Shown here: positions 1 through 9,123 of the stretch, piece after piece | How the letters are laid out: every line of letters starts with the position of its first letter | Position numbering within the stretch: the first letter of the stretch is position 1 | Source: Leisingera sp. S132 | GTDB lineage: Bacteria > Pseudomonadota > Alphaproteobacteria > Rhodobacterales > Rhodobacteraceae | Assembly: GCF_025144465.1 (NCBI RefSeq) | Contig: NZ_CP083554.1 | Coordinates: forward strand, 1-64,000 | Length of the DNA stretch: 64,000 bases | Reading direction: 5' to 3' | Translations under genes and position numbers: made by a program | Notes under the pieces: generated by a model | What the model was told of the DNA's origin: nothing | Seen by the model: the letters and a program-made list of their open reading frames with translations, nothing else | The model's database searches: none

Positions 1-1275
1 ATGAGCGGTGCGCAAGACAAGATCTGTGTCATTGGCCTTGGCTATGTCGGGCTGCCGCTGGCGGCGGCCTTTGGGCAGCACCGGACGGTTATGGGGTTCG
101 ATATTGATCCCTCGCGCATTGCCGAACTGCGCAAAGGCGCGGACCGCACCCGGGAGCTGGAACCCGAGGAGCTGGCGGCGGCGGAGTTCCTGCGCTTTAC
201 CTCCGATCCGGCGGAGATTGCGGATTGCTCCATCTACATCGTCACCGTGCCGACGCCGGTGGATGCCAATCACACGCCGGACCTTGGGCCGCTGCTGTCG
301 GCCTCCGCGATTGTGGGCGGGGTGCTGAAACCCGGCGATCTGGTGATCTATGAATCCACCGTCTATCCCGGCGCCACCGAGGAAGACTGCGTGCCGGTCT
401 TGGAGGCGCGCTCGGGGCTGACGTTCAACCGGGATTTCTTTGCGGGCTATAGCCCGGAGCGGATCAACCCGGGCGATAAGCAGCGGCGGCTGAAGGATGT
501 GGTGAAGGTGACCTCAGGCTCCACCCCCGAGGTGGCGGAGCGGGTGGATGCACTTTACCGCGAGGTGGTGGCGGCGGGTACCCACAAGGCTGCCAGCATC
601 CGGGTGGCAGAGGCGGCCAAGGTGATCGAGAACAGCCAGCGGGACATCAACATCGCGCTGGTGAATGAGCTGGCCAAGATTTTCAACAAGATGGGGATCG
701 ATACCCAGGCGGTGCTGGAAGCCGCTGGCACCAAGTGGAATTTCCTGCCGTTCCGCCCCGGGCTGGTGGGCGGGCACTGCATCGGCGTGGACCCCTATTA
801 CCTGACCCACAAGGCGGAGCAGCTGGGCTATCACCCGGAGATCCTGCTGGCGGGCCGGCGGCTGAATGACGGCATGGGCGCCTATGTTGCCGGTGAGATG
901 GTCAAGGCGATGCTGAAGCGCGGCCTGCCGGTCGCGGGTGCGCGGATCCTGGTGATGGGGCTGACGTTCAAGGAGAACTGCCCGGACCTGCGCAACACGC
1001 GGGTGATCGACGTGGTGCGCGAGCTGCAGCAATACGGCGCGGTGGTGGATGTGCACGACCCCCATGCCGACCCGGAAGAGGCGCGGGAGGAATACGGGAT
1101 TTCCCTTGTGCCGGAACCGGGGCAGGGGGCCTATGCCGGGGTGGTGCTGGCGGTGGCGCATTCCGAGTTCCGCGCCATGGGCGCGGCAGCGGTGCGCGCC
1201 CTGGGGTCCGACGGCGCACTGGTCTATGACCTGAAGTATGTTCTGGCGCCGGACGAGGCGGATTTGCGGCTCTGA
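1..1275 (+). CDS. tviB: UDP-N-acetyl-hexosamine 6-dehydrogenase (TviB/WbpA-type)
   Basis: This is a nucleotide-sugar dehydrogenase of 424 residues that should oxidise C6 of a UDP-HexNAc to the uronic acid with two NAD+, supplying a cytoplasmic precursor for capsule, LPS or exopolysaccharide. The N-terminal Rossmann motif [10 protein letters not shown] is at residues 12-21. The family stretch [16 protein letters not shown] is in the centre, and the catalytic-cysteine motif [12 protein letters not shown] places the Cys at residue 260. The length is normal for the family. The start codon is the first base of the window, so an upstream start cannot be excluded and the rest of any polysaccharide cluster is out of view. 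The close match to the TviB subgroup favours UDP-GlcNAc/GalNAc over UDP-glucose as substrate; that is inference from motif similarity. Confidence 0.88.
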   Translation: MSGAQDKICVIGLGYVGLPLAAAFGQHRTVMGFDIDPSRIAELRKGADRTRELEPEELAAAEFLRFTSDPAEIADCSIYIVTVPTPVDANHTPDLGPLLSASAIVGGVLKPGDLVIYESTVYPGATEEDCVPVLEARSGLTFNRDFFAGYSPERINPGDKQRRLKDVVKVTSGSTPEVAERVDALYREVVAAGTHKAASIRVAEAAKVIENSQRDINIALVNELAKIFNKMGIDTQAVLEAAGTKWNFLPFRPGLVGGHCIGVDPYYLTHKAEQLGYHPEILLAGRRLNDGMGAYVAGEMVKAMLKRGLPVAGARILVMGLTFKENCPDLRNTRVIDVVRELQQYGAVVDVHDPHADPEEAREEYGISLVPEPGQGAYAGVVLAVAHSEFRAMGAAAVRALGSDGALVYDLKYVLAPDEADLRL

Positions 1276-1341
1276 ACCGGGGAAAGCTCCCGCGCTGCTC
1301 CAAATTGCTGTATCCTGATGGTGTCAGCAAGGAGCTGGGGT

Positions 1342-1776
1342 ATGAGTGATGTTCTGGAAGGCCGCTGCCTGTGCGGCGCAGTGAAAATCCGTGTCGAAGG
1401 CGCGCATGATCCGCGCCCCGGGGCCTGCCATTGCCGCATGTGCCAGCGCTGGAGCGGCGGGCTGTTCCTGTGCTTTGAGGCCGATGCGGCGGCGGTAACG
1501 GTGGAGGGGGAAGTGACGCGCTACCAGTCCTCTGCCTTTGCCGAGCGGGCGTTCTGCAGCACCTGCGGGTCGCATCTGTGGATGCGGGACGTGGACAGGG
1601 AGGGCGGCCCTTATGACCTGATGCCGGGACTGTTTGAGGATGCGCTGTCCTGGCCGCTGCGGTCTGAGATCTATGCCGACCGGGCGATGGCCGCGGTGCG
1701 GCTGGAAGGGGATCACAAGCGGGCCACGCGGGATGAATGGGAGGCTCAGAACCCGTTTATCGGCGGTGATGTCTGA
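1342..1776 (+). CDS. GFA domain (glutathione-dependent formaldehyde-activating/CENP-V) protein
   Basis: This is a small zinc-binding protein of 144 residues in the GFA family. The zinc-site cysteines are visible as RCLCG (C9, C11), CHCRMC (C29, C31, C34) and FCSTCG (C72, C75). The ATG at 1342 is preferred over an in-frame ATG at 1318 because AAGGAG lies just upstream at about 1329-1334. Members are often called S-(hydroxymethyl)glutathione synthase-like, but most have no proven activity, so the substrate is unknown. It lies 66 bases after the sugar dehydrogenase and is probably an independent gene. Confidence 0.82.
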   Translation: MSDVLEGRCLCGAVKIRVEGAHDPRPGACHCRMCQRWSGGLFLCFEADAAAVTVEGEVTRYQSSAFAERAFCSTCGSHLWMRDVDREGGPYDLMPGLFEDALSWPLRSEIYADRAMAAVRLEGDHKRATRDEWEAQNPFIGGDV

Positions 1777-1793
1777 GGGCGGGGATGCCGCTT

Positions 1794-2213
1794 TTAGGTC
1801 CAGCCGTAAGCTGCCGGGGATGGCCCGTTGGCTTTGAGGGCCTCGAGCCGTTCAAATGCCTCGCGGAATGTTGGACGCGCGTCAGCCGCCACATCCCAAA
1901 TCACCAGCTGCGGCCCTTCGACAGTATCAAACCAGCTGCTTTTGCGGTCCAGAAAGAGGCCGTGCTCGCTGTTGAACGTGTAGTCGCGCAAGCTGTCCAG
2001 ATTGTCCCAGACCGAAACTGTGGCCGAGATCAGGCTGCCGCAGCCTAGCGCCTGCAGCTGGGCGGCGGCCTCCTCCTCTCCGATGCGCCAGAGAAATCCG
2101 GAATGTGCCTCTGCCTGAGCATAAACACGGTCAAGGGCGGCATTGAATTCCGCCATGTCCGGATGGTCCAGCGGATGGAGCATCTGTCCCCAGTTCATTT
2201 GCGCAATGGCCAT
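1794..2213 (-). CDS. DUF3291 domain protein (dimeric alpha/beta-barrel fold)
   Basis: This 139-residue cytoplasmic protein shows the DUF3291 pattern: an opening AQMNWGQMLHPLDHPDM, then FNAALDRVYAQAEAHSGFLWRI and a later SVWDNLDSLRDYTF segment. The family belongs to the ferredoxin-like barrel group that includes antibiotic-biosynthesis monooxygenases, but no reaction is established. I start it at the ATG at 2213, which has a GGGGA Shine-Dalgarno, rather than at a longer in-frame start at 2261 whose extra 16 residues do not look family-like. It is convergent with the GFA gene (17-base gap) and runs in the same direction as the RpiR regulator upstream. Confidence 0.75.
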   Translation of the reverse strand: MAIAQMNWGQMLHPLDHPDMAEFNAALDRVYAQAEAHSGFLWRIGEEEAAAQLQALGCGSLISATVSVWDNLDSLRDYTFNSEHGLFLDRKSSWFDTVEGPQLVIWDVAADARPTFREAFERLEALKANGPSPAAYGWT

Positions 2214-2306
2214 GACGTGCGTCCCCGCTTCTGTGCAGGGGCATGGTACAGAGAGGAGCATTCCCGCCGTACGGTTCTTGCGGTACGGATTGCTGCAAAT
2301 TCGGCA

Positions 2307-3218
2307 TCAGCGGCTGGTCCGCGGCAGTTTCGGGCCGCTCCAATAGGCGCCGCTGTCCTGGCGCAGGGCGTCATAGGCCTTGATGCGGCGTTTGGCGTCT
2401 TCGCCGCCGGCATCAATCAAGTGGGTGAGCAGGCATTCCAGCACCGCCATCGCGCCGCCGATGGCACCGAACGGGTGCAGCGAATTGGCGGCGACGGCCA
2501 GCACATGATCGGTGCGGATGCCGGGGGCAATCACCTCGCTGTCGGAGATCAGGATCACCTTTGCCCCGCGTTCGCCGGCCAGCCGCAGCGCCTGGATGGT
2601 GCCGGCAGAGTAGGGGGCGAAGGTGAGGGCGATCAGGCAGTCCTCGGGGCCTATGTCGAGGAGATCGTCCAGTGCCGCGCCCATGTGGCGGGGGACGAGG
2701 TCCAGCGAGGGCAGGGCCATGCGACCCACGTAGTGGAAGTAGTAGGCCAGCGCGTAAGACGACCTGGTGGCGGTGACATAGCTGCGGCGGGCCGTCAGCA
2801 GCGTGTCCACGATGGCCTGGGTCCGTTCTGCCGTCATCAGCCGCAGGGAGCGGGAGGTGATGTTGAGCTGGTTGCGCGCGGCCGCCGCCTGCAGCCTGCC
2901 TGCGGGGCCTTCGTCCTGCATCCGGTCAAGCCAGTCCTGGCCGAGGCCGGCCTCCTGGGTGGTGGTGAGGGCGGCGCGGAAGGGGGCGCGGAAGGCCTCG
3001 AACGTGTCATAGCCCAGGTGCTGGGCAAGGCGGACAAAGCCATTGGCGCTGATGCCGGTCCTTTGGGCCGAGGTGCGCACGGTATCGAGGCCGAAGTCGC
3101 CGGGGTTGTCGATCACGTATTTCGCCGCCGCCTTGAGCTTGGGCGGCAGGGTATCCATCCGGTCCTTCAGATGCTGGATCAGCCGGGCGGTTTTCCGGGG
3201 GTCGAGATGCGGGTCCAT
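2307..3218 (-). CDS. MurR/RpiR family transcriptional regulator (HTH + SIS)
   Basis: This 303-residue regulator has an N-terminal RpiR helix-turn-helix of about 75 residues. It includes LPPKLKAAAKYVIDNPGDFG and the recognition part VRTSAQRTGISANGFVRLAQHLGYDTF. It is followed by a C-terminal SIS sugar-phosphate-binding domain containing DCLIALTFAPYSAGT and GAKVILISDSEVIAPG. RpiR proteins usually sense a phosphosugar and control the adjacent catabolic operon. No sugar-catabolic gene is adjacent here, so the target is unknown. Length and architecture are complete. Confidence 0.88.
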   Translation of the reverse strand: MDPHLDPRKTARLIQHLKDRMDTLPPKLKAAAKYVIDNPGDFGLDTVRTSAQRTGISANGFVRLAQHLGYDTFEAFRAPFRAALTTTQEAGLGQDWLDRMQDEGPAGRLQAAAARNQLNITSRSLRLMTAERTQAIVDTLLTARRSYVTATRSSYALAYYFHYVGRMALPSLDLVPRHMGAALDDLLDIGPEDCLIALTFAPYSAGTIQALRLAGERGAKVILISDSEVIAPGIRTDHVLAVAANSLHPFGAIGGAMAVLECLLTHLIDAGGEDAKRRIKAYDALRQDSGAYWSGPKLPRTSR

Positions 3219-3267
3219 GTGCCGTATCAGAGCAGATGTGCGGAAAATGGCAAGGCTGGAACGGGCG

Positions 3268-3570
3268 TTATTCCGAAAGGAACGCCATCAGGTCCTGGCG
3301 GGCGTGCAGGATGCGGATGAGTTCCGGGCGGCCCTGTTCCAGGCGGTAGATCACCAGATGCGCGCCGGTGGGGTGGATGCGGACCGGGGGTGTGAACTCA
3401 GGCCGTTCACGAGCCATTTCAGGGAAATCCGCCAGCAGGTCGAACAGGGCAAACAGGCTGTCGGCATAGGCGTCGGCCTGCACCTCGCCCCAGGTTTCCA
3501 TGCCATAGCGCCAGATCGCGGCAAGGTCGTCGCGCGCGGCGGGGCGGATCCGCCAGCGCGGCTCAGCCAT
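3268..3570 (-). CDS. parE: RelE/ParE family toxin
   Basis: This 100-residue protein has the ParE toxin pattern: an N-terminal RIRPAARDDLAAIWRYG helix and a C-terminal strand segment VIYRLEQGRPELIRILHARQD. ParE toxins usually inhibit DNA gyrase, whereas RelE relatives cleave ribosome-bound mRNA; the sequence here resembles ParE more. Its start overlaps the end of the antitoxin gene by 8 bases, as is usual for translationally coupled toxin-antitoxin pairs. The antitoxin is made first. Confidence 0.88.
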   Translation of the reverse strand: MAEPRWRIRPAARDDLAAIWRYGMETWGEVQADAYADSLFALFDLLADFPEMARERPEFTPPVRIHPTGAHLVIYRLEQGRPELIRILHARQDLMAFLSE

Positions 3571-3799
3571 TGCGGCGCATGGCGGCCTTGAAATCTTCGG
3601 CGCTCAGCGCCTCGGCAGGGCCGCTGGCAAGGCCCGCGCCGATGGCGGATTGCAATTCGGCAATGGCGGCGGTGCGGGCCTGGTCGCGGCGGATCAGGTC
3701 GCGGACGTAATCGCTGGAATTGGCATAGGTGCCGGCGCGGGCCTGTTCTTCGACCCACGTTTTCATCTGCTCCGGCAGGGAGACGTTCATGGTGGCCAT
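3563..3799 (-). CDS. parD: ParD-like ribbon-helix-helix antitoxin
   Basis: This 78-residue antitoxin begins MATMNVSLPEQMKTWVEEQ. That is a typical CopG/ParD ribbon-helix-helix DNA-binding domain: strand NVSLP, then helices that include NSSDYVRDLIRRDQ. An acidic/alanine-rich C-terminal tail probably wraps the toxin. The start at 3799 is chosen because AAAGGAG lies 7 bases upstream; a longer in-frame ORF to 3904 has no such signal. ParD normally neutralises ParE and represses its own promoter, which should lie just upstream of position 3800. Confidence 0.87.
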   Translation of the reverse strand: MATMNVSLPEQMKTWVEEQARAGTYANSSDYVRDLIRRDQARTAAIAELQSAIGAGLASGPAEALSAEDFKAAMRRNG

Positions 3800-3890
3800 T
3801 GGCAGGCTCCTTTCGCTGAAACAGGATATGGCAATCTTTGCCATACTTGCAAGAGGAGCGGAATGGCGGGCGGAATCGCCCACCCTACGT

Positions 3891-3920
3891 AAAAAAGCCC
3901 GCAACCAGTCGTTGCGGGCT
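3891..3920 (-). terminator. Rho-independent terminator for the rhodanese-insertase-PEP synthase fusion gene
   Basis: A perfect 10-base-pair stem (AGCCCGCAAC at 3896-3905, GTTGCGGGCT at 3911-3920) with a 5-base loop is followed on the minus strand by six T residues (AAAAAA at 3891-3896 on the plus strand). It lies 22 bases past the stop codon of the gene ending at 3942 and separates it from parDE. Confidence 0.88.
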
Positions 3921-3941
3921 TTTCTAACGTGTCCGGGTGGA

Positions 3942-6900
3942 TCAGGCGGAAACCACTTTGAGGCCCTTTTCCTCCAGCGGCTGGATGGTGCCGTCTTCGC
4001 TGACGGTTACCTGCTCGCCATGCTCCAGGCTGTCGAGGCCCTTGCAGGCGACCAGCATCAGCACGTCCTTTTCGCGGGCGACGATGGCCATGTGGCTGAG
4101 CCAGCCGCCGACCTCGGACAGAACCGCGCCGGAGCGCTGGACGTATGGCAGCCAGGCCGGGTTCACCATGCGGCAGACCAGGATATCGCCGTCCTGGAAG
4201 TCTGCAAAGGCAGCCGGGTCGATGCAGCTGTCGTCCTCCATCCAGAACACCCGGGCGGTGGCGCTGCCGCTGCCCGCGACGCAGGTGCCGCCCATGGTGC
4301 CGTCACCTGCCCGGGCCTGGGCGCCGAGCGACAGCAGTTCGCATTCGCGCAGGGTGAGGCTGACGTCGGTGGGGGCGGATTTCTTGCGCAGGGCTTCTTT
4401 TTCTGCGCGGGCCTCTGCCAGTTCGCGGAGAGGCGCCGGGTTGGACCAGTTGCTGTCCAGAACTTCGGTGAAGGTCAGGCTGAATACCAGATCCTCCAGC
4501 CCGCTTACCTGACCCAGGGCCAGGAGGGCGCGGCGCAATTCGGCGACCACGCGCAGCGCCTCGTGCTTGGCCTGCTCCTTGAGGTCCTGATAGGCAATGG
4601 CGATGCCGATGGTATCGTCCAGCTCATCCGGCAGGTTGGCCGGGACCGGTACCGCGCCGATCGGTTCGACCGTGCTGCCAAGCAGCGACTGCAGCAGCGC
4701 CGGGGCCTCGCTGTAGCGGGGCGAGGACAGCTCGTAATCGAAGATCGAGCGGTGGCCCATCAGCTGCAGCGCGCGGGCCTGGGCATCCTTGCCGGTGCAG
4801 GAGGCGAGCAGGCTGGAGGGCGCATTGGGCAGTTCCGCGTGCATCAGATGCGCGCGCAGGGCCGGGTCGCCGGCCGCCGCCGTGCCGGCCTCGCCCATGG
4901 TGAAGCCTGCCAGGATGTTGATCTTTTCGGCCTCCAGATAGACCTCCTGGATGAACATGTCCTTGAGGGTGGAGACCGCTTCCAGCAGCTTGTCCTGAGG
5001 CAGCGCGGTGTAGTCCACGGCCTGCCAGATCGCCAGCTTGTCGCGCAGGGAAGGCATCACCTCGGTCCGGAAGCGGGTGATCATCGGATGCGCCTGCTTG
5101 CGCAGCTGCTTGGCCTTGGCGGCGGTGAGCTTGAGCGTCATGCCCTGTTTCAGCGCCACATCGACGTAGGTCTTGCCGAACAGGTTGACCAGATGGCCGT
5201 CGCGCCCCTCGGGCAGGCCATAGGGCACGCCGAGAGCACGGCAGGCGAGGTCGACGCTGCCGCCCGGCGCCCACAGCTCGCTCATCAGCGAGAAGGAGAG
5301 CGGGGTGGGGCGGGGCAGGACTTCGGACATCTCGTCCTGTTCCAGGATCGTCTGATCCGGGTCTGCGCCGGCGTAGCGGTCCAGCAGGCCGCGCCATTCG
5401 GCCAGCCGCGTCTGCTCCTCTGCGGTGCCCAAGGACAGCGTGGTGATATCGCGGCTCTGGACGATCTGGAACTGGCCGTTTGCATAGGCCCATTCGACGT
5501 CCTGCGGGCAGCCGAAGGTCTCCTCGATCTGCTTTCCAAGCGCCAGCAGCGGCGCCATGTCCAGCGTCTGGTCCTGATCCTCGGACGCGGGCAAGCCGGT
5601 ATAGCGGCCAAAGCGCAAGCTGGTCGGTGTGACGCGGCCGGACACCAGATCCTCGCCGCAGCCCTCGACCCATTCGATCATCGCCATGCCGGGGGCCATC
5701 GGGTCCTGGGTGAAGAGGACGCCGGCGTATTCCGCCTGCACCATTTCCTGCACCACGATATTGCCCTGATCGGTGCTGTCGCCCTCGCCGGAGTAGCTGG
5801 CCGCGCGCTCAGAGGAGAAGCTGGTCACAACTTCATCCAAGCCGGCGCGCATGGTGTCCGCTGTCACGTCCAATACCGATTCAAAGACGCCGGCAAAGCT
5901 CTGGTCGTGGCCGTCCTCGTTGCTGGCAGAGGAGCGCACGGCAACCGGTTTGCCGCCAGCAAGGGCAAAGACCTTGGCGGCAAAGGCGTCCTTTTTCGCG
6001 TCGGACATTTCGCGGTAGTCGTGGATCGCGTCGGAGCGCACGATCACGCCGCCCGGCACCGGCAGGCCGGCATTGCGCAGGATCGACAGGCGCAGGGCCT
6101 TGTTGCCGGCGTGCTCCAGCTCCTCGGTGTAGCCCATAGGGATCACCCCGCGCGGCAGTTTGGCAAGGCGGCGTTTGTGGGCGCGCAGGGCGATGGCTTC
6201 GCCCAGTTTGACATGCAGGCCTGTCACATAGGCGCGCTGCACCAGCAGGAGCGTCAGGCTGAAGCAGAGATAGGCATTGGCGGCGCCCGACAGGCTGAAC
6301 ACCATGGCAAAGAGCGCAGGCATGCCCAGCACCATCCACAGGGTTTTCTGGCGCGGCGTCTTGGCCACGGCCCAGAGCAGATAGACGGCGGCGAGCGCGC
6401 AGAACAGCACCGGCATGATGAACAGCGGGTCGGGCAGGCCGAGGTCGGCCATCCACAGGAACGGGGTCTGCAGGCTGGCGCTGGCCTCCTGCGCGGCAGA
6501 GACGCCCAGCATCATCACCGGCAGGAACAGCAGCGCGGTGAGGTTCTTCATCGGGGTCAGGCCCTTGTCCTTGTAGAACGCCTGCACCGCGCGCGCCTTG
6601 CGCACCGGGTCATGGGCCAGTTTCGCCTTCAGCGCCTTCATCTCATCCGCGGTCTCATTGGTGATGATCTGGTCGCGTTCGGATTTCAGCGCCACCGGCA
6701 GCACCAGGATGCGGGTCACGATCGACAGCACCAGCAGGCCCAGCAGGATATGGCTGCGCTCATGCACCCACAGCAGGGCGGTTGCCAGCGCCGAGATCGC
6801 CTTGTCCCAGAGGGTGGTCTGCTGGCCGGCCAGCCAGTCCTGCACATGCGGCTTGGGCTTGGGTGCGACGAAGTATTCCCATGGCAGGGTGTAGCGGCCG

Positions 6901-7976
6901 CGGAAGTCGATGCCCTGCTGCGACAGCTCCAGCCCCAGCACCTGGCTCATGAAGCAGCTGCGGCGGTCGTAGCAGGCGGCGATGGTGGGTTTTGAGGGGT
7001 CAAGCTCCGCGATGCGTGCCATGAGGTCGGCGGTGGTCATCTTGCGGATCGGGATGTTGACGGCGCCGGGGAGGTGGCCGGTTTCAAAGTCGCCGGGATA
7101 GCGGGTGTCGACGATTTGCAGGTCTTCGGTGGTCAGCAGGGTTTCAAAGTCTACGGTGCTGAGCAATACGTCCTTGCCGGGGTAGTCCGGGATCGCGCGC
7201 AGGTCAGAGAGGGTTTTCACGTCCTTGTCGGAGAAGTCGCGCCCCTCGACGATCCATTTCTCGATACCGCCCGCGATGAAGCTGCAGTCGATGCCCATTG
7301 CCGCCAGCTTGGCGCAGGTTTCCGAGCTGCGGTTGCCGTTGTGGCAGAACAGCACGACCTTCTGGCCGGGCTGAACCGGCTGGCTCTCTACGAAATCGGG
7401 GAAACGGATATGGGTGGCGCCGGGCAGGGTGCCCATGGCGTTTTCGCCGGTTTCGCGGATGTCATAGAACAGGGTGGAGCCGTCCTCCAGCGCCGCTGCG
7501 GCGTCTGCCGTGCTCATCGCCAGCGGGTGGTCCTCCTGCTTGGAAAAGCTGGTCTCCTTGAGAGAGGCATCCTTGATGGTGGTGCCGTCAAACTGCGCCG
7601 GCCGCGTCAAAGTGGCCTGCAGTCTTGCCAGCTCGGCCTGCTCGTGCGAGGAATACTGCCAGTAGTTGCCTGCGGCCAGTGCCACGGCTGCCAGCGCAAG
7701 GACGGAGATCAGCTTGACCGGGTAGCGGCGCGGTGAGTTGCCCGGCTTGGGAGTAAAACCAAGTTTTGCCGCAATGACTGCGCCCAAACCGGAAATCATG
7801 GCAATTCCCACGGCGAGAACCTGGGACAGCGAAGAGACCGAACCGATCACCAGTTCCGGCGAGGGAATGGCAAGGGCCGCAACCGGAAGCGCGGATAAAA
7901 GCGATGCCAGCACAACGGCTTGTGCTGAGCGGCGGACGGACCGGATGGTCCTGGAGGAAATAGAGGTTTGCTTCAC
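3942..7976 (-). CDS. Rhodanese x2 / YidC-Oxa1-like membrane / PEP synthase-like fusion protein
   Basis: This is a continuous 1344-residue protein with an unusual domain order. Two N-terminal hydrophobic segments (about 19-37 and 88-104) precede two rhodanese domains. The first has FCHNGNRSS with Cys211; the second has ACYDRRSC with Cys335. Residues of about 385-590 form several membrane helices in a YidC/Oxa1 insertase-like arrangement (for example SIVTRILVLPVALKSERDQ and FLPVMMLGVSAAQEAS). A PEP synthase/PPDK N-terminal ATP-binding domain follows at about 615-845 (AVRSSASNEDGHDQSFAG, VVQEMVQAEYAGVLFTQDP). Near the C-terminus a mobile phosphohistidine domain has GGWLSHMAIVARE with His1295. 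The start is GTG at 7976 with AGGAA upstream. Inference: a membrane enzyme coupling ATP/PEP phosphotransfer to sulfur or insertase chemistry. Substrate and role are unknown. It is divergent from a binding protein-kinase pair. Confidence 0.85.
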   Translation of the reverse strand: MKQTSISSRTIRSVRRSAQAVVLASLLSALPVAALAIPSPELVIGSVSSLSQVLAVGIAMISGLGAVIAAKLGFTPKPGNSPRRYPVKLISVLALAAVALAAGNYWQYSSHEQAELARLQATLTRPAQFDGTTIKDASLKETSFSKQEDHPLAMSTADAAAALEDGSTLFYDIRETGENAMGTLPGATHIRFPDFVESQPVQPGQKVVLFCHNGNRSSETCAKLAAMGIDCSFIAGGIEKWIVEGRDFSDKDVKTLSDLRAIPDYPGKDVLLSTVDFETLLTTEDLQIVDTRYPGDFETGHLPGAVNIPIRKMTTADLMARIAELDPSKPTIAACYDRRSCFMSQVLGLELSQQGIDFRGRYTLPWEYFVAPKPKPHVQDWLAGQQTTLWDKAISALATALLWVHERSHILLGLLVLSIVTRILVLPVALKSERDQIITNETADEMKALKAKLAHDPVRKARAVQAFYKDKGLTPMKNLTALLFLPVMMLGVSAAQEASASLQTPFLWMADLGLPDPLFIMPVLFCALAAVYLLWAVAKTPRQKTLWMVLGMPALFAMVFSLSGAANAYLCFSLTLLLVQRAYVTGLHVKLGEAIALRAHKRRLAKLPRGVIPMGYTEELEHAGNKALRLSILRNAGLPVPGGVIVRSDAIHDYREMSDAKKDAFAAKVFALAGGKPVAVRSSASNEDGHDQSFAGVFESVLDVTADTMRAGLDEVVTSFSSERAASYSGEGDSTDQGNIVVQEMVQAEYAGVLFTQDPMAPGMAMIEWVEGCGEDLVSGRVTPTSLRFGRYTGLPASEDQDQTLDMAPLLALGKQIEETFGCPQDVEWAYANGQFQIVQSRDITTLSLGTAEEQTRLAEWRGLLDRYAGADPDQTILEQDEMSEVLPRPTPLSFSLMSELWAPGGSVDLACRALGVPYGLPEGRDGHLVNLFGKTYVDVALKQGMTLKLTAAKAKQLRKQAHPMITRFRTEVMPSLRDKLAIWQAVDYTALPQDKLLEAVSTLKDMFIQEVYLEAEKINILAGFTMGEAGTAAAGDPALRAHLMHAELPNAPSSLLASCTGKDAQARALQLMGHRSIFDYELSSPRYSEAPALLQSLLGSTVEPIGAVPVPANLPDELDDTIGIAIAYQDLKEQAKHEALRVVAELRRALLALGQVSGLEDLVFSLTFTEVLDSNWSNPAPLRELAEARAEKEALRKKSAPTDVSLTLRECELLSLGAQARAGDGTMGGTCVAGSGSATARVFWMEDDSCIDPAAFADFQDGDILVCRMVNPAWLPYVQRSGAVLSEVGGWLSHMAIVAREKDVLMLVACKGLDSLEHGEQVTVSEDGTIQPLEEKGLKVVSA

Positions 7977-8020
7977 GGTGGTTCCTGTCGGGCCAGCTGA
8001 GTCTGTTCTTCTGAATTTAT

Positions 8021-8032
8021 GGCGAATTCGCC
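8021..8032. promoter_or_regulatory. 12-bp palindrome in the divergent promoter region
   Basis: GGCGAATTCGCC is a perfect palindrome lying 45 bases upstream of the fusion gene on the minus strand and about 180 bases upstream of the binding-protein gene on the plus strand. The 7977-8209 interval is AT-rich and holds no gene. The palindrome is a candidate operator by symmetry alone; no regulator is known. Confidence 0.3.
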
Positions 8033-8209
8033 TAAAAGATTACGAAAACCTTACTGAAGGGTTAATATAGAGGCCGAAGAATAAAAGAACCGCAAAATTT
8101 TTCCGAGAATTGCAGGTGCGTTAACATTGTATTCTGATCTTTCTGCCATGTAACCAAGGAGCGCGGCCTGCCTGCCGTGCCAGCCGATGTCAGTCAGGAG
8201 GCTAGACTC

Positions 8210-9106
8210 GTGAAACTGTTTAAGTGGACCTTTGGTATCATTGCGATTTTCGGGACGCGGCTGCGGCGTGCCGTCCCAGGTGCGATTCTGGCGGCTTGGC
8301 TTGCGGCACTGCTGCCCGGCGGTTCCATGGCCGGAACCGAATTGGTATTCGGCACCTACGCAGCGGATAAACCAACCGCAACGGTCAAAAAGTACCAGCC
8401 GTTTCTGGCCTTCCTGGCCAAGCGGATGAGCGAGGAGCTGAGGGAGCCGGTCACCATCCGGCTGAAGATCGCCAAGGAATACGAGGAAGGCATCCGCCAG
8501 CTGGCCAGCGGCGAGGTGGATTTCTCAAGGTTCGGCCCGGCGTCTTATGTGCATGTGATGAAGGAAAACCCGGACGTCCGGATCATCGCCATGGAATCGC
8601 AGAACGGACAGAAGCGGTTCAAGGGGGTGATCGTGGTTCACAGCGACAGCACGGTGCAGTCGGTCGCGGACCTGGCGGGCCTCAGCTTCGCCTTTGGCGA
8701 TGAGCTGTCGACCATCGGCCGCTACCTGGCGCAGGAATATCTGCTGGACGCCGGCATCAGCAGTGCCGATCTGCTGGAATTTGCCTATCTCGGCCGCCAC
8801 GACCTGGTGGGCGAGGCGGTGGGCGCGGGCCGGTACACTGCGGGCGCCCTGAAGGAAAGCACCTACAAGAAGCTGGTCGCCAAGGGGGTGCCGATCCGGG
8901 TGCTGGCGTCCTTTGACAATGTGACCAAGCCCTGGCTGGCGTCGCCGGAGATGCCGGCAGAGGTGCTGGAAGCGATGCGCAAGGTGATGCTGTCCTCGGA
9001 AAACGAGGAGATCGTGCGCCGGATTTCAAAGAACGGCTTCCTGCTGGGGGACGATCACGATTATGACATCATCCGCCGGGCGATGGAGCGCAGCCTGGCC
9101 TTTTAG
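8210..9106 (+). CDS. PhnD/SsuA-like periplasmic binding protein
   Basis: This 298-residue exported protein resembles phosphate/phosphite/phosphonate-binding proteins. It has a mature start near [21 protein letters not shown], the lobe motif [16 protein letters not shown], and [21 protein letters not shown] basic, hydrophobic leader (about residues 1-40) ends near GGSMAG. The start chosen is GTG at 8210 because AGGAGG (8196-8201) is 8 bases upstream; the in-frame ATG at 8177 lacks such a signal. No ABC permease or ATPase is adjacent. Instead a hybrid histidine kinase follows after 17 bases, so a role as ligand sensor for that kinase is more likely than transport. The ligand is unknown. Confidence 0.82.
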   Translation: MKLFKWTFGIIAIFGTRLRRAVPGAILAAWLAALLPGGSMAGTELVFGTYAADKPTATVKKYQPFLAFLAKRMSEELREPVTIRLKIAKEYEEGIRQLASGEVDFSRFGPASYVHVMKENPDVRIIAMESQNGQKRFKGVIVVHSDSTVQSVADLAGLSFAFGDELSTIGRYLAQEYLLDAGISSADLLEFAYLGRHDLVGEAVGAGRYTAGALKESTYKKLVAKGVPIRVLASFDNVTKPWLASPEMPAEVLEAMRKVMLSSENEEIVRRISKNGFLLGDDHDYDIIRRAMERSLAF

Positions 9107-9123
9107 AGCACCGCGTTGGTCGA

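Noticed and set aside
2103-3320. 405-codon open frame on the plus strand
   Set aside because: Antisense to the RpiR regulator, which has clear domains; composition of a shadow frame.
3729-6995. 1088-codon open frame on the plus strand
   Set aside because: It is antisense to the fusion gene; its translation is low-complexity (Gln, Gly, Ala, Arg, His-rich) with no domain, typical of high-GC shadow frames.
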